NCBI GenBank assembly: GCA_051867655.1
Contig: JBJDYV010000107.1
Span: 1 to 64,000, forward strand
From: JAJPXI01 sp051867655
GTDB lineage: Bacteria > Bacillota > Clostridia > Oscillospirales > Oscillospiraceae
DNA length: 64,000 nucleotides
Reading direction: 5' to 3'
Shown: positions 39,949 to 47,191 of the stretch, piece by piece
Position numbering within the stretch: position 1 is the first letter of the stretch
Layout: each line of letters starts with the position of its first letter
Notes under the pieces: model-generated
Database searches by the model: none
What the model was told of the DNA's origin: nothing
Seen by the model: only the letters and a program-made list of their open reading frames with translations
Position numbers and translations under genes: made by a program

Positions 39949-42900
39949 TCAGTCCGCGGTGATCCACATGGCGGGACGCACACCGCCGGTGGGATCCTTC
40001 ACGCCGTCAGACACGCCGTGATAGTCGATCAGGCCGATCGCATTGACGCTGGCGTTGACGTCGGTCGCCTCGCCGGGAGAGCGCAGGTGCCACCAGGTGA
40101 CCTCGCCGGTGCTGATGTCGATGCCGCGCAGCAGCTCGACGCCGCCGCCGAGGTATTTCTCGGCCTCGCCCAGGCTCAGCAGGAACACCTTGTCGGTGGT
40201 GTCGCTGCCGCCGGGGATGCCGTACTGCGGGTTGGACTTGTTCTCAACGGTGGTCTCCACGATCTTCGCCTTCTCCGCATCCGTGAAGGTCTTGTCGTAG
40301 AACTCGCCGTTCAGATACGCGCGGATCTCGCTGTCTTCCCAGGTGATGGCGCCGCCCGCGGAGTGGTAGGCTCTCGCCTCCAGGACCTTGGAGCTGAGCA
40401 CCAGCATTTTGCCGTCCTGCTCGTCCAGCACGATCCAGTCGTAGCCGCCCATCTGGATGGTCTTCTTCACCTCGGTGCCGCCGGTCCCGGTTTCGGAGCC
40501 GCTGCCCGTATTGCCCTTGATCTCACCGGACTTGATGCCTTCCAGCAGTTCCGCGGCGGTCTCCACGAACTTCTCCGCACTGCCCTTGGCCGTGCCGGAG
40601 CGCTTGAACTCCCAGGTCTGCAGGTCGTGGGACTCGTCGTCGGGCATGTACTTCTGGTCGCCATCCAAAAAGCTCAGGATCATGGTGTACTTGTAGGGAG
40701 AGGCCTCCCACAGCTCCTGCTCGGTGATGGCGTTGACTTCGGGCTTGATGCCCACAAAAGCGATGTCATCACCGATGGTCAGGCCGCGCACGTCGATCTT
40801 CACGTCGCCGTCGCCGCTCTTGGAGGGCCAGGTAAAGGAGGTGTCCGCCATCACGATGGACTGCTTTTCATCGGTGTAGGTGATGCTCTTGGCGATGGAA
40901 ATGGCGTCGCTGCCCATCTCGTCGCCCAGGCGCTCCACAATCTCAATACCGGCTTCCACGCCCAGGTCCTTCTCGACAGCCTTGCCGTCCTCGTCCTCCA
41001 CATAGAACATGGCAGTCTCTCTGGGGATCTGATCGCCGGCGGCAGGCATGCAGAACATGGCGGGAACGCCGAATTCCTCTTCCATCAGCTGGCAGGCCAC
41101 GCCGGGCACATCGGAGGAGAGCTTCCGGGTTCCGGCGGCCTTCTCCGAGTTGTCAATGGCGGTGGGCTTGACGCCGTAGCTGATGAAGAAACCGATGGGC
41201 GTGCCGTCCAGGCCCTTGAAGCTGACGATGGTCATCTCCTTGTTGGAGGGCATGTCGCTGTTCAGGCCGTAGTACCAGCTGTCGCCGATCTTGATGTCGC
41301 GGTTGGCGTTGACCTCGCAGGTGCCGGTGCCCACGCCCACGACCGCGGCCTGGAAGGTGCCGGCGGCCTGCTCGGCGGCCTCGGTGACCGCCTTGGTGAC
41401 CGACTGGACGTACAGCTCACGCTTGGCGGAGTCATCGGGCGCGTGGGGCGTGGTGATGGCATGGGTCGCGTGGACCCAGACATTCTCCGCGGGCGTACCG
41501 GTCTTTTCGCTGACAATATTCTTGATGGACGCGATCACATCAGAGGGAACATTGACCAGCTCCAGGGACACGATGGCCGCCTTGGTCTCCTGTTCCAGCA
41601 CCAGGACCCGGGCGTAGGGGTTCAGGTGAACCTCGCCGTTGAAGCCTTCCACAGGGAACATGGCGTCATCAAAGGTGATCTCGCTGGCACCCGCGCCCGC
41701 CTTCAGGGCGGAGTGCGCCGAGGCCTTCATATCCTCCAGCAGATCCACAGCGGTCTCCACGAACTTCTCCGCACTGCCCTTGGCCGTGCCGGAGCGCTTG
41801 AACTCCCAGGTCTGCAGGTCGTGGGACTCGTCGTCGGGCATGTACTTCTGGTCGCCATCCAAAAAGCTCAGGATCATGGTGTACTTGTAGGGAGAGGCCT
41901 CCCACAGCTCCTGCTCGGTGATAGCGTTGACCTCGGGCTTGATGCCCACAAAGGCGATGTCGTCACCGATGGTCAGGCCGCGCACGTCGATTTTCACCTC
42001 GCCGTCGCCGCTCTTGGAGGGCCAGGTGAAGGAGGTATCCTGCACGGCGATGGCCTGCTTTTCATCGGTGTAGGTGATGTTCTTGGCGATGGAGATGGCG
42101 TCGCTGCCCATCTCATCACCCAGGCGCTCCACAATCTCGATACCGGCTTCCACACCCAGGTCCTTCTCGACAGCCTTGCCATCCTCGCCCTCCACGTAGA
42201 ACATGGCAGTCTCTCTGGGGATCTGGTCACCGGCGGCGGGCATGCAGAACATGGCGGGAACGCCGAATTCCTCTTCCATCATGCGGCAGGCCACGCCGGG
42301 CACGTCGGAGGAGAGCTTCCGGGTTCCGGCGGCCTTCTCCGAGTTGTCAATGGCGGTGGGCTTGACGCCGTAGCTGATGAAGAAACCGATGGGCGTGCCG
42401 TCCAGGCCCTTGAAGCTGACGATGGTCATCTCCTTGTTGGAGGGCATGTCGCTGTTCAGGCCGTAGTACCAGCTGTCGCCGATCTTGATGTCGCGGTTGG
42501 CGTTGACCTCGCAGGTGCCGGTGCCCACGCCCATGACCGCGGCCTGGAAGGTACCGGCGGCCTGCTCGGCGGCCTCAGTGACCGCCTTGGTGACCGACTG
42601 GACATACAGCTCGCGCTTGGCGGAGTCGTCGGGCGCGTGGGGCGTGGTGATGGCGTGGGTCGCATGGACCCAGATATTCTCCACGGGCGTGCCGGTCTTG
42701 GCGGCGACGATCTCCTTCAGGGCGGAAATGGTGTCGGACGGGACGTTGACCAGTTCCAGGGACACGATGGCCACCTTGATTCCCTGTTCCAGCACCAGGA
42801 CCCGGGCATAGGGGTTCAGGTGGACCTCGCCGTTGAAGCCCTCCACGGGGAACATGGCGTCATCAAAGGTGATCTCGCTGGCGCCCGCGCCCGCCTTCAG

Positions 42901-43443
42901 GGCGCAATCCGGCTGCTCGGGTATACCGCGGTCCGCCGTCACGTTCTCCAGCATCTGGGCCGCTTCCGCGTAGGTGCAGCCGGCCTTCGGGTCAAAGCGG
43001 CTGCCGCCCTTTCCGTGCACGTAGCCCAGCTTCTGGAACGCGTTGACATACGGCTTATAAGCCGGGTCGATGGCGGCGTCATCGGCAAAGGACGTGGCGC
43101 CTTCCACCGGATCGATGCCGAAGGCGGCCGCGATGTACCGGATCGCCTGCTCGCGCGTCACGGCGGAAGATGCGTCCGCGCCGCCCGCCGCTTCGATCAC
43201 GCTGGCCGCACTGCTGCCAAACAGCCGGGCCAGCGCACCGGCCAGCTCGCCGGCGGTCATCTCGTGCTCCGGGTCAAGGGTGCTATCGTCCGGGAGAACG
43301 CCGGAGTCGGACCATTTTACGATCACATCGTGCGCCCAGTGGTTCTCCGGCACACTGCCTCCCGCTGCGAATGCCGTCGGGACCGCGCTGACCAGGAGCG
43401 CGAGGGCAAGACACAGCGAGAGGATTCTTTTGGTACCTTTCAT
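39949..43443 (-). CDS. Surface protein with SLH segments, duplicated ceramidase-like domain and DUF6273-like end
   Basis: The 1,164-residue exported protein has a signal peptide (ILSLCLALALLVSAVPTAFA). Residues 30-170 are two or three S-layer-homology-like segments (ENHWAHDVIVKWSDSGVL, AYKPYVNAFQKLGYVHG). Residues 181-578 and 579-976 are two nearly identical copies of a domain like the N-terminal part of neutral ceramidase (GAGASEITF, VWVHATHAITTPHAPDD, FCMPAAGDQIPRETAMFY). The end (MGGYDWIVLDEQDGKMLVLS, RPAMWITAD) resembles DUF6273. It is a single-gene unit. Substrate is unknown: ceramidase activity is inferred from weak family likeness, and the usual metal-His pattern is altered. Confidence 0.75.
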   Translation of the reverse strand: MKGTKRILSLCLALALLVSAVPTAFAAGGSVPENHWAHDVIVKWSDSGVLPDDSTLDPEHEMTAGELAGALARLFGSSAASVIEAAGGADASSAVTREQAIRYIAAAFGIDPVEGATSFADDAAIDPAYKPYVNAFQKLGYVHGKGGSRFDPKAGCTYAEAAQMLENVTADRGIPEQPDCALKAGAGASEITFDDAMFPVEGFNGEVHLNPYARVLVLEQGIKVAIVSLELVNVPSDTISALKEIVAAKTGTPVENIWVHATHAITTPHAPDDSAKRELYVQSVTKAVTEAAEQAAGTFQAAVMGVGTGTCEVNANRDIKIGDSWYYGLNSDMPSNKEMTIVSFKGLDGTPIGFFISYGVKPTAIDNSEKAAGTRKLSSDVPGVACRMMEEEFGVPAMFCMPAAGDQIPRETAMFYVEGEDGKAVEKDLGVEAGIEIVERLGDEMGSDAISIAKNITYTDEKQAIAVQDTSFTWPSKSGDGEVKIDVRGLTIGDDIAFVGIKPEVNAITEQELWEASPYKYTMILSFLDGDQKYMPDDESHDLQTWEFKRSGTAKGSAEKFVETAVDLLEDMKASAHSALKAGAGASEITFDDAMFPVEGFNGEVHLNPYARVLVLEQETKAAIVSLELVNVPSDVIASIKNIVSEKTGTPAENVWVHATHAITTPHAPDDSAKRELYVQSVTKAVTEAAEQAAGTFQAAVVGVGTGTCEVNANRDIKIGDSWYYGLNSDMPSNKEMTIVSFKGLDGTPIGFFISYGVKPTAIDNSEKAAGTRKLSSDVPGVACQLMEEEFGVPAMFCMPAAGDQIPRETAMFYVEDEDGKAVEKDLGVEAGIEIVERLGDEMGSDAISIAKSITYTDEKQSIVMADTSFTWPSKSGDGDVKIDVRGLTIGDDIAFVGIKPEVNAITEQELWEASPYKYTMILSFLDGDQKYMPDDESHDLQTWEFKRSGTAKGSAEKFVETAAELLEGIKSGEIKGNTGSGSETGTGGTEVKKTIQMGGYDWIVLDEQDGKMLVLSSKVLEARAYHSAGGAITWEDSEIRAYLNGEFYDKTFTDAEKAKIVETTVENKSNPQYGIPGGSDTTDKVFLLSLGEAEKYLGGGVELLRGIDISTGEVTWWHLRSPGEATDVNASVNAIGLIDYHGVSDGVKDPTGGVRPAMWITAD
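40510..42902 (-). repeat. 1,194-bp tandem duplication inside the surface-protein gene
   Basis: Matching segments recur 1,194 bp (398 codons) apart; for example the same 30-plus-base stretch starts at 40561 and again at 41755. Protein copies differ at only a few dozen positions, so the duplication is recent or kept uniform by gene conversion. Confidence 0.88.
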
Positions 43444-43537
43444 AACTTTTCATCCTTTCCTAAATTCTGAAAACAGTTTCCAATCGCTCTTCCTTTTGGA
43501 TCTCCCCTTCCCGCTTTTATTTTTGGGTTGCTAAGTT

Positions 43538-43566
43538 AAAATAGCACATTTTTTCCGCCTTGTCAG
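43538..43566 (-). promoter_or_regulatory. Candidate promoter of the surface-protein gene
   Basis: On the minus strand CTGACA (43561-43566), 17-bp spacer, TATTTT (43538-43543). It lies about 95 bp before the start codon. The rest of the 240-bp gap (43444-43685) is AT-rich and holds nothing else I can name. Confidence 0.5.
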
Positions 43567-43690
43567 CCAAAAAACCGGTCAATATCTATAAAAAATAAAC
43601 GTCACAAAAATGTGAATGATGCATCTTTCCAACCAGAAAATACAAAGATATCACATTTCTGACACATTTTAAAATTTTTGGATGACAAAA

Positions 43691-43717
43691 GGGACCGTGC
43701 TTCGAAAGCACGGTCCC
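43691..43717 (-). terminator. Terminator of the acpP-rnc operon
   Basis: GGGACCGTGCTT (43691-43702) pairs perfectly with AAGCACGGTCCC (43706-43717), ten bases after the rnc stop, followed on the minus strand by TTTTGTC. Confidence 0.85.
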
Positions 43718-43726
43718 TCTCCGGTT

Positions 43727-44395
43727 TTATTTCAGTTTTTCAATGGCTGCCTTGGCGGCGTTCTGCTCGGCGGCTTTCTTGGTGCGGCCCTCGCCGGCGC
43801 CCACGGTTTTCCCGTTCAGCTCGACCTCCACCGAGAAGCGCTTGGCGTGGTCGGGACCTTCCTCCCCCACCAGGTGGTAGGTCAGTTTTTGCCCGCTCTC
43901 CCGCTGTATGAGCTCCTGCAGGGCAGTCTTGTAATCCCGGCTGGCGCTCATCTCTTCCTCATTGCCCAGGATCAGGGCGCGGATCAGCCGTCTGGCCTGG
44001 GCAATGCCGCCGTCCAGATAGACCGCGGCCAGTACGGCCTCGGTGGCGTCCGCCAGGATGGAGGGCCGCTCCCGGCCGCCGCCGGCGTCCTCCCCCTTGC
44101 CCAGGCGCAGGTAATCGCCCAGCTCCAGCGCCCGGGCCACCTCCACCAGGCTGCCCTCACACACCAGGGCCGCCCGGGTCCGGGTCAGTTCCCCTTCGGG
44201 CATTTGGGGGTGCTCCCGGAACAGGTGGTCGGCCACGACCATCCCCAGCACCGAGTCCCCCAGAAATTCCAGCCGCTCGTTGCTGGAAATGCCCGTCTCC
44301 CGGTGCTCGTTGGCGTAGGAGCTGTGGGTCAGGGCGTTCTCCAGCAGGCCGCGGTTTTTGAACTGGTAGCCCAACCGCTCTTCCAGTGTTTTCAT
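43727..44395 (-). CDS. rnc: Ribonuclease III
   Basis: ATG 44395 follows GGAGG; an upstream ATG at 44428 lacks one. The 222-residue double-strand RNA nuclease has the signature NERLEFLGDSVLGMVVADHLF (residues about 38-58), the second acidic set DATEAVLAAVYLDGG, and a C-terminal dsRNA-binding domain (YKTALQELIQ...AKAAIEKLK). It processes rRNA and mRNA. It follows acpP across a hairpin terminator at 44413-44437, so part of its transcription may depend on read-through. Confidence 0.96.
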   Translation of the reverse strand: MKTLEERLGYQFKNRGLLENALTHSSYANEHRETGISSNERLEFLGDSVLGMVVADHLFREHPQMPEGELTRTRAALVCEGSLVEVARALELGDYLRLGKGEDAGGGRERPSILADATEAVLAAVYLDGGIAQARRLIRALILGNEEEMSASRDYKTALQELIQRESGQKLTYHLVGEEGPDHAKRFSVEVELNGKTVGAGEGRTKKAAEQNAAKAAIEKLK

Positions 44396-44412
44396 CTTCG
44401 TGCCTCCGTGCG

Positions 44413-44437
44413 AAAAAGCCCCGCGCAAGCGGGGCTT
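44413..44437 (-). terminator. Terminator or attenuator between acpP and rnc
   Basis: GCCCCGC (44418-44424) pairs with GCGGGGC (44429-44435) around GCAA, followed on the minus strand by TTTTTCGC. It lies 18 bp after the acpP stop and 18 bp before the rnc start, so it probably lowers rnc relative to acpP. Confidence 0.75.
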
Positions 44438-44454
44438 CGCAGCTTCTTCTAAAT

Positions 44455-44694
44455 TTAGTTATCTTCCAGACGGTCCTGCAGGTACCGGAGCAGGTCGCCC
44501 ACAGTGTGGATGGAGGACACGTCTTCCTCGCTCATCTCATCCACCTCAAACTCTTCCTCCAGGGCCATGGACAGTTCCACGATATCCACGGAGTCAGCAC
44601 CCAGGTCGTCTTCAAAGGACATATCAGTGGTAATGCTGCTCTCCTCCACCCCAAACTGCTCGGCAATGATGGTCTTGAGCTTCTCAAAAATCAT
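44455..44694 (-). CDS. acpP: Acyl carrier protein
   Basis: ATG 44694 lies behind GGAGTG. The 79-residue acidic protein carries the fatty-acid chain. The phosphopantetheine Ser is in DDLGADSVDIVELSMALEEEF. The four-helix pattern and length are standard. The longer upstream frame (to 44901) is not supported by a ribosome site and would run through the promoter. It lies near plsX, the usual Firmicutes neighbourhood of fatty-acid and phospholipid genes. Confidence 0.96.
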   Translation of the reverse strand: MIFEKLKTIIAEQFGVEESSITTDMSFEDDLGADSVDIVELSMALEEEFEVDEMSEEDVSSIHTVGDLLRYLQDRLEDN

Positions 44695-44745
44695 GTCAGA
44701 CACTCCTTTAATTCTTCGCGGGGGTAAATGCTTTTTTCCATACCC

Positions 44746-44774
44746 ATAATAGGGGCTGAGGGGCAAAGTGTCAA
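44746..44774 (-). promoter_or_regulatory. Promoter of acpP
   Basis: On the minus strand TTGACA (44769-44774), 17-bp spacer, TATTAT (44746-44751), about 50 bp before the acpP start and downstream of the plsX stop. Confidence 0.8.
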
Positions 44775-44809
44775 TAGGTTTTTTGGAAAATTTTACGGCT
44801 GTCTCCGCC

Positions 44810-45850
44810 TTACTCTGCCTCTCCAGTCTCCGCATTCTTGGGCGGCAGGCGCATGTAAGATATGTTTTCCTCAATATCTTCAATAATTCCCGAACCGGCA
44901 AATTGAATGGCCTGGCGGATGGCGTTCTTGACGGCGTAATCGCTGGAGGAGCCGTGGGCCTTGATCACGGGCTTGGAGATGCCCAGCAGCGGAGTGCCGC
45001 CGATCTCGTTGGCGTCCATGACCTTTTTCAGGTCCTTCATGCCGTCCTTGACCAGCAGGGCGGCCAGCTTGCCCTTGGTGCTGCCCATCAGCATGCTTTT
45101 CAGCTCACGCATGAGAAGCAGCCCGGTGCCCTCCATGGCCTTGAGCATGATGTTGCCCGCGTAGCCGTCGGACACGATCACGTCCACCGCGCCCGTGACC
45201 GCTTCCCGGGCCTCGACGTTGCCCACGAAATTGATGCGCCCTTCCTCGCCCGCTTTTTTCAGAAGAGCGTAGGTCTCGATCTGCAGGTCGGTCCCCTTGG
45301 ACGGCTCAGCGCCGATGTTCAGCAGGCCCACCCGGGGCTCCGGCTTGCCCAGGACGTGTCCGGCGTAGTAGGAGCCCATAAAGGCGTACTGCAGCAGATA
45401 TTCCGGCTTGCACTCCGCCGTGGCGCCGCAGTCGATGAGCACAGCGCCGCTGACGGGCAGCACCGGAGCCAGCGCGGCCCGGCGGATGCCCTTGATGCGC
45501 TTGGGGATCATCGTAGCCGCCGACAGTAAAGCGCCCGTGCTGCCGGCGGTGACAAAGGCGTCCCCCTTGCCGTCCCGGAGCATGGTCAGGCCCACGGTCA
45601 GGGAGGAGTTTTTCTTCTCCTTGAAGGCGGTGGCGGGGTTGTCCTCCATGTCCACGACCTGATCGGCGTGGGCGATCTCGATCCCTTTGGGCAGCTCGCC
45701 GATCCCGTCCGCGGACAGGACCTTGAGGATCTCCTCACCCTTGCCTACCAGAATGATCTCCGCTTTGTACTCCTGCGCTGCGGCCAGCGCGCCCCGGACG
45801 TTACTGCCCGGTGCGTTGTCGCCGCCCATGGCGTCCACGATGATCTTCAT
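44810..45850 (-). CDS. plsX: Phosphate acyltransferase PlsX
   Basis: The 346-residue enzyme makes acyl-phosphate from acyl-ACP for phospholipid synthesis. It shows IIVDAMGGDNAPGSNVRGAL, the NPATAFKEKKNSSLTVGL loop, FVTAGSTGALLSAA, LIDCGATAECKPEYL and LLNIGAEPSKGT. It is the last gene of the long ktrB-to-plsX run, 39 bp after trmFO. No terminator is evident in the 35 bp before the acpP promoter. Confidence 0.97.
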   Translation of the reverse strand: MKIIVDAMGGDNAPGSNVRGALAAAQEYKAEIILVGKGEEILKVLSADGIGELPKGIEIAHADQVVDMEDNPATAFKEKKNSSLTVGLTMLRDGKGDAFVTAGSTGALLSAATMIPKRIKGIRRAALAPVLPVSGAVLIDCGATAECKPEYLLQYAFMGSYYAGHVLGKPEPRVGLLNIGAEPSKGTDLQIETYALLKKAGEEGRINFVGNVEAREAVTGAVDVIVSDGYAGNIMLKAMEGTGLLLMRELKSMLMGSTKGKLAALLVKDGMKDLKKVMDANEIGGTPLLGISKPVIKAHGSSSDYAVKNAIRQAIQFAGSGIIEDIEENISYMRLPPKNAETGEAE

Positions 45851-45889
45851 ATGTTTCTCTCCTTCTATGTTTTCATGAGAAAGACAGGC

Positions 45890-47191
45890 TTACAGCTCCA
45901 CGCTCTCCAAAACCTCCAGCGCACGTCTGGACAGCTCGGCGTTCTTATTCCGCTTGCCCCGGACCTTGTAGCCCAGAGGGGGGATGATGCCGAAGTTCAC
46001 ATTCATGGGCTGGAAGTCCACGACGCTCTCGTTGCTGATATACAGGGCCAGCGCGCCGATGGCGGTCTCCTGGGGGAAGTCCGCCGGGGGCTTGCCCTGG
46101 ATGCGATGGGCCAGCTCCACCGCCGCCAGGAAGCCGGAGGCGGTGGACTCCACATAGCCCTCCACCCCGGTGATCTGCCCGGCAAAGCTGATGCGCGGCT
46201 CTTTTTTTACCCGGTAATAGCGGTCCAGCAGCCGGGGGGAATCCAGATAGGTGTTGCGGTGCATGACCCCGTAGCGGACAAACTGGGCGTCGTGCAGGGC
46301 GGGGATCATGGAAAACACCCGCTTCTGCTCCGGCCAGCGCAGGTGGGTCTGGAAGCCCACCAGATTGTAAATGGTGCCGTCCGTATTGTCCCGGCGCAGC
46401 TGCACCACAGCGTAGGGCTCCTTCCCCGTTTTGGGGTCGGGCAGGCCCTTGGGCTTCAGGGGGCCGTAGCGCAGGGTGTCCTCCCCCCGCCGGGCCATGA
46501 CCTCCACGGGCATGCAGCCCTCAAACACGTTTTTGTCCTCAAAGCCGTGAACCTCGGCCTCCTGGGCCTGCGTCAGCTCCTTCCAGAAGGCGGTGTACTC
46601 CTCCTGGGTCAGGGCGCAGTTGATGTAGTCCGCCGTGCCCTTGTCATAGCGGGAGGCAAACCACGCCTTGTCCATGTCCACACTCTCAAAGGTGACCAGC
46701 GGGGCCGCCGCGTCAAAGAAGTTCAGGTACTTGCTCTCCGGGAACAGACCGGCGATGGCGTCGGTCAGGGCGTCGGAGGTCAGCGGGCCGGAGGCAATGA
46801 TGACCTGCCCTTCACTCGGGATGGCCGTGACCTCCCCCTCCACCACGGTGATCAGCGGATGATTTCTGATTTTTTCGGTGATCAGCTCGGAAAAGCCCAC
46901 CCGGTCCACCGCCAAAGCGCCGCCCGCCTCCACGCGCTTGGCGTCGGCGCAGGAGAGGATCAGCGAGCCGCAGCGGCGCAGCTCCTCCTTCAGCAATCCC
47001 ACCGCGTTTTCCAGCTGGTCGGAGCGCAGAGAGTTGGAGCACACCAGCTCGGCAAAGAGCGGGCTGTGGTGAGCCGGGGTCATCTTCTCCGGCTTCATTT
47101 CATACAGTTGGACGGGGATCTCCCGCCGGGCCAGCTGCCAGGCGGCTTCACACCCGGCCAGGCCCGCCCCGATCACAATGACAGGTTCCAT
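45890..47191 (-). CDS. trmFO: Methylenetetrahydrofolate--tRNA-(uracil-5-)-methyltransferase TrmFO
   Basis: ATG 47191 overlaps the topA stop by one base (TGATG); the longer frame to 47482 runs inside topA and is a shadow. The 433-residue flavoprotein makes m5U54 in tRNA using methylene-THF. The FAD-binding GAGLAGCEAAWQLA is at the N-terminus. Other family motifs are FAELVCSNSLRSDQLENAVGLLKEE, KGTADYINCALTQEEY, GQITGVEGYVESTASG and YKVRGKRNKNAELSRRALE. Usual Firmicutes order topA-trmFO. Confidence 0.97.
   Translation of the reverse strand: MEPVIVIGAGLAGCEAAWQLARREIPVQLYEMKPEKMTPAHHSPLFAELVCSNSLRSDQLENAVGLLKEELRRCGSLILSCADAKRVEAGGALAVDRVGFSELITEKIRNHPLITVVEGEVTAIPSEGQVIIASGPLTSDALTDAIAGLFPESKYLNFFDAAAPLVTFESVDMDKAWFASRYDKGTADYINCALTQEEYTAFWKELTQAQEAEVHGFEDKNVFEGCMPVEVMARRGEDTLRYGPLKPKGLPDPKTGKEPYAVVQLRRDNTDGTIYNLVGFQTHLRWPEQKRVFSMIPALHDAQFVRYGVMHRNTYLDSPRLLDRYYRVKKEPRISFAGQITGVEGYVESTASGFLAAVELAHRIQGKPPADFPQETAIGALALYISNESVVDFQPMNVNFGIIPPLGYKVRGKRNKNAELSRRALEVLESVEL

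Noticed and set aside
44695..44901. Longer acpP start extending to 44901
   Set aside because: The extra 69 codons run through the acpP promoter, have no ribosome site and are not part of acyl carrier proteins.
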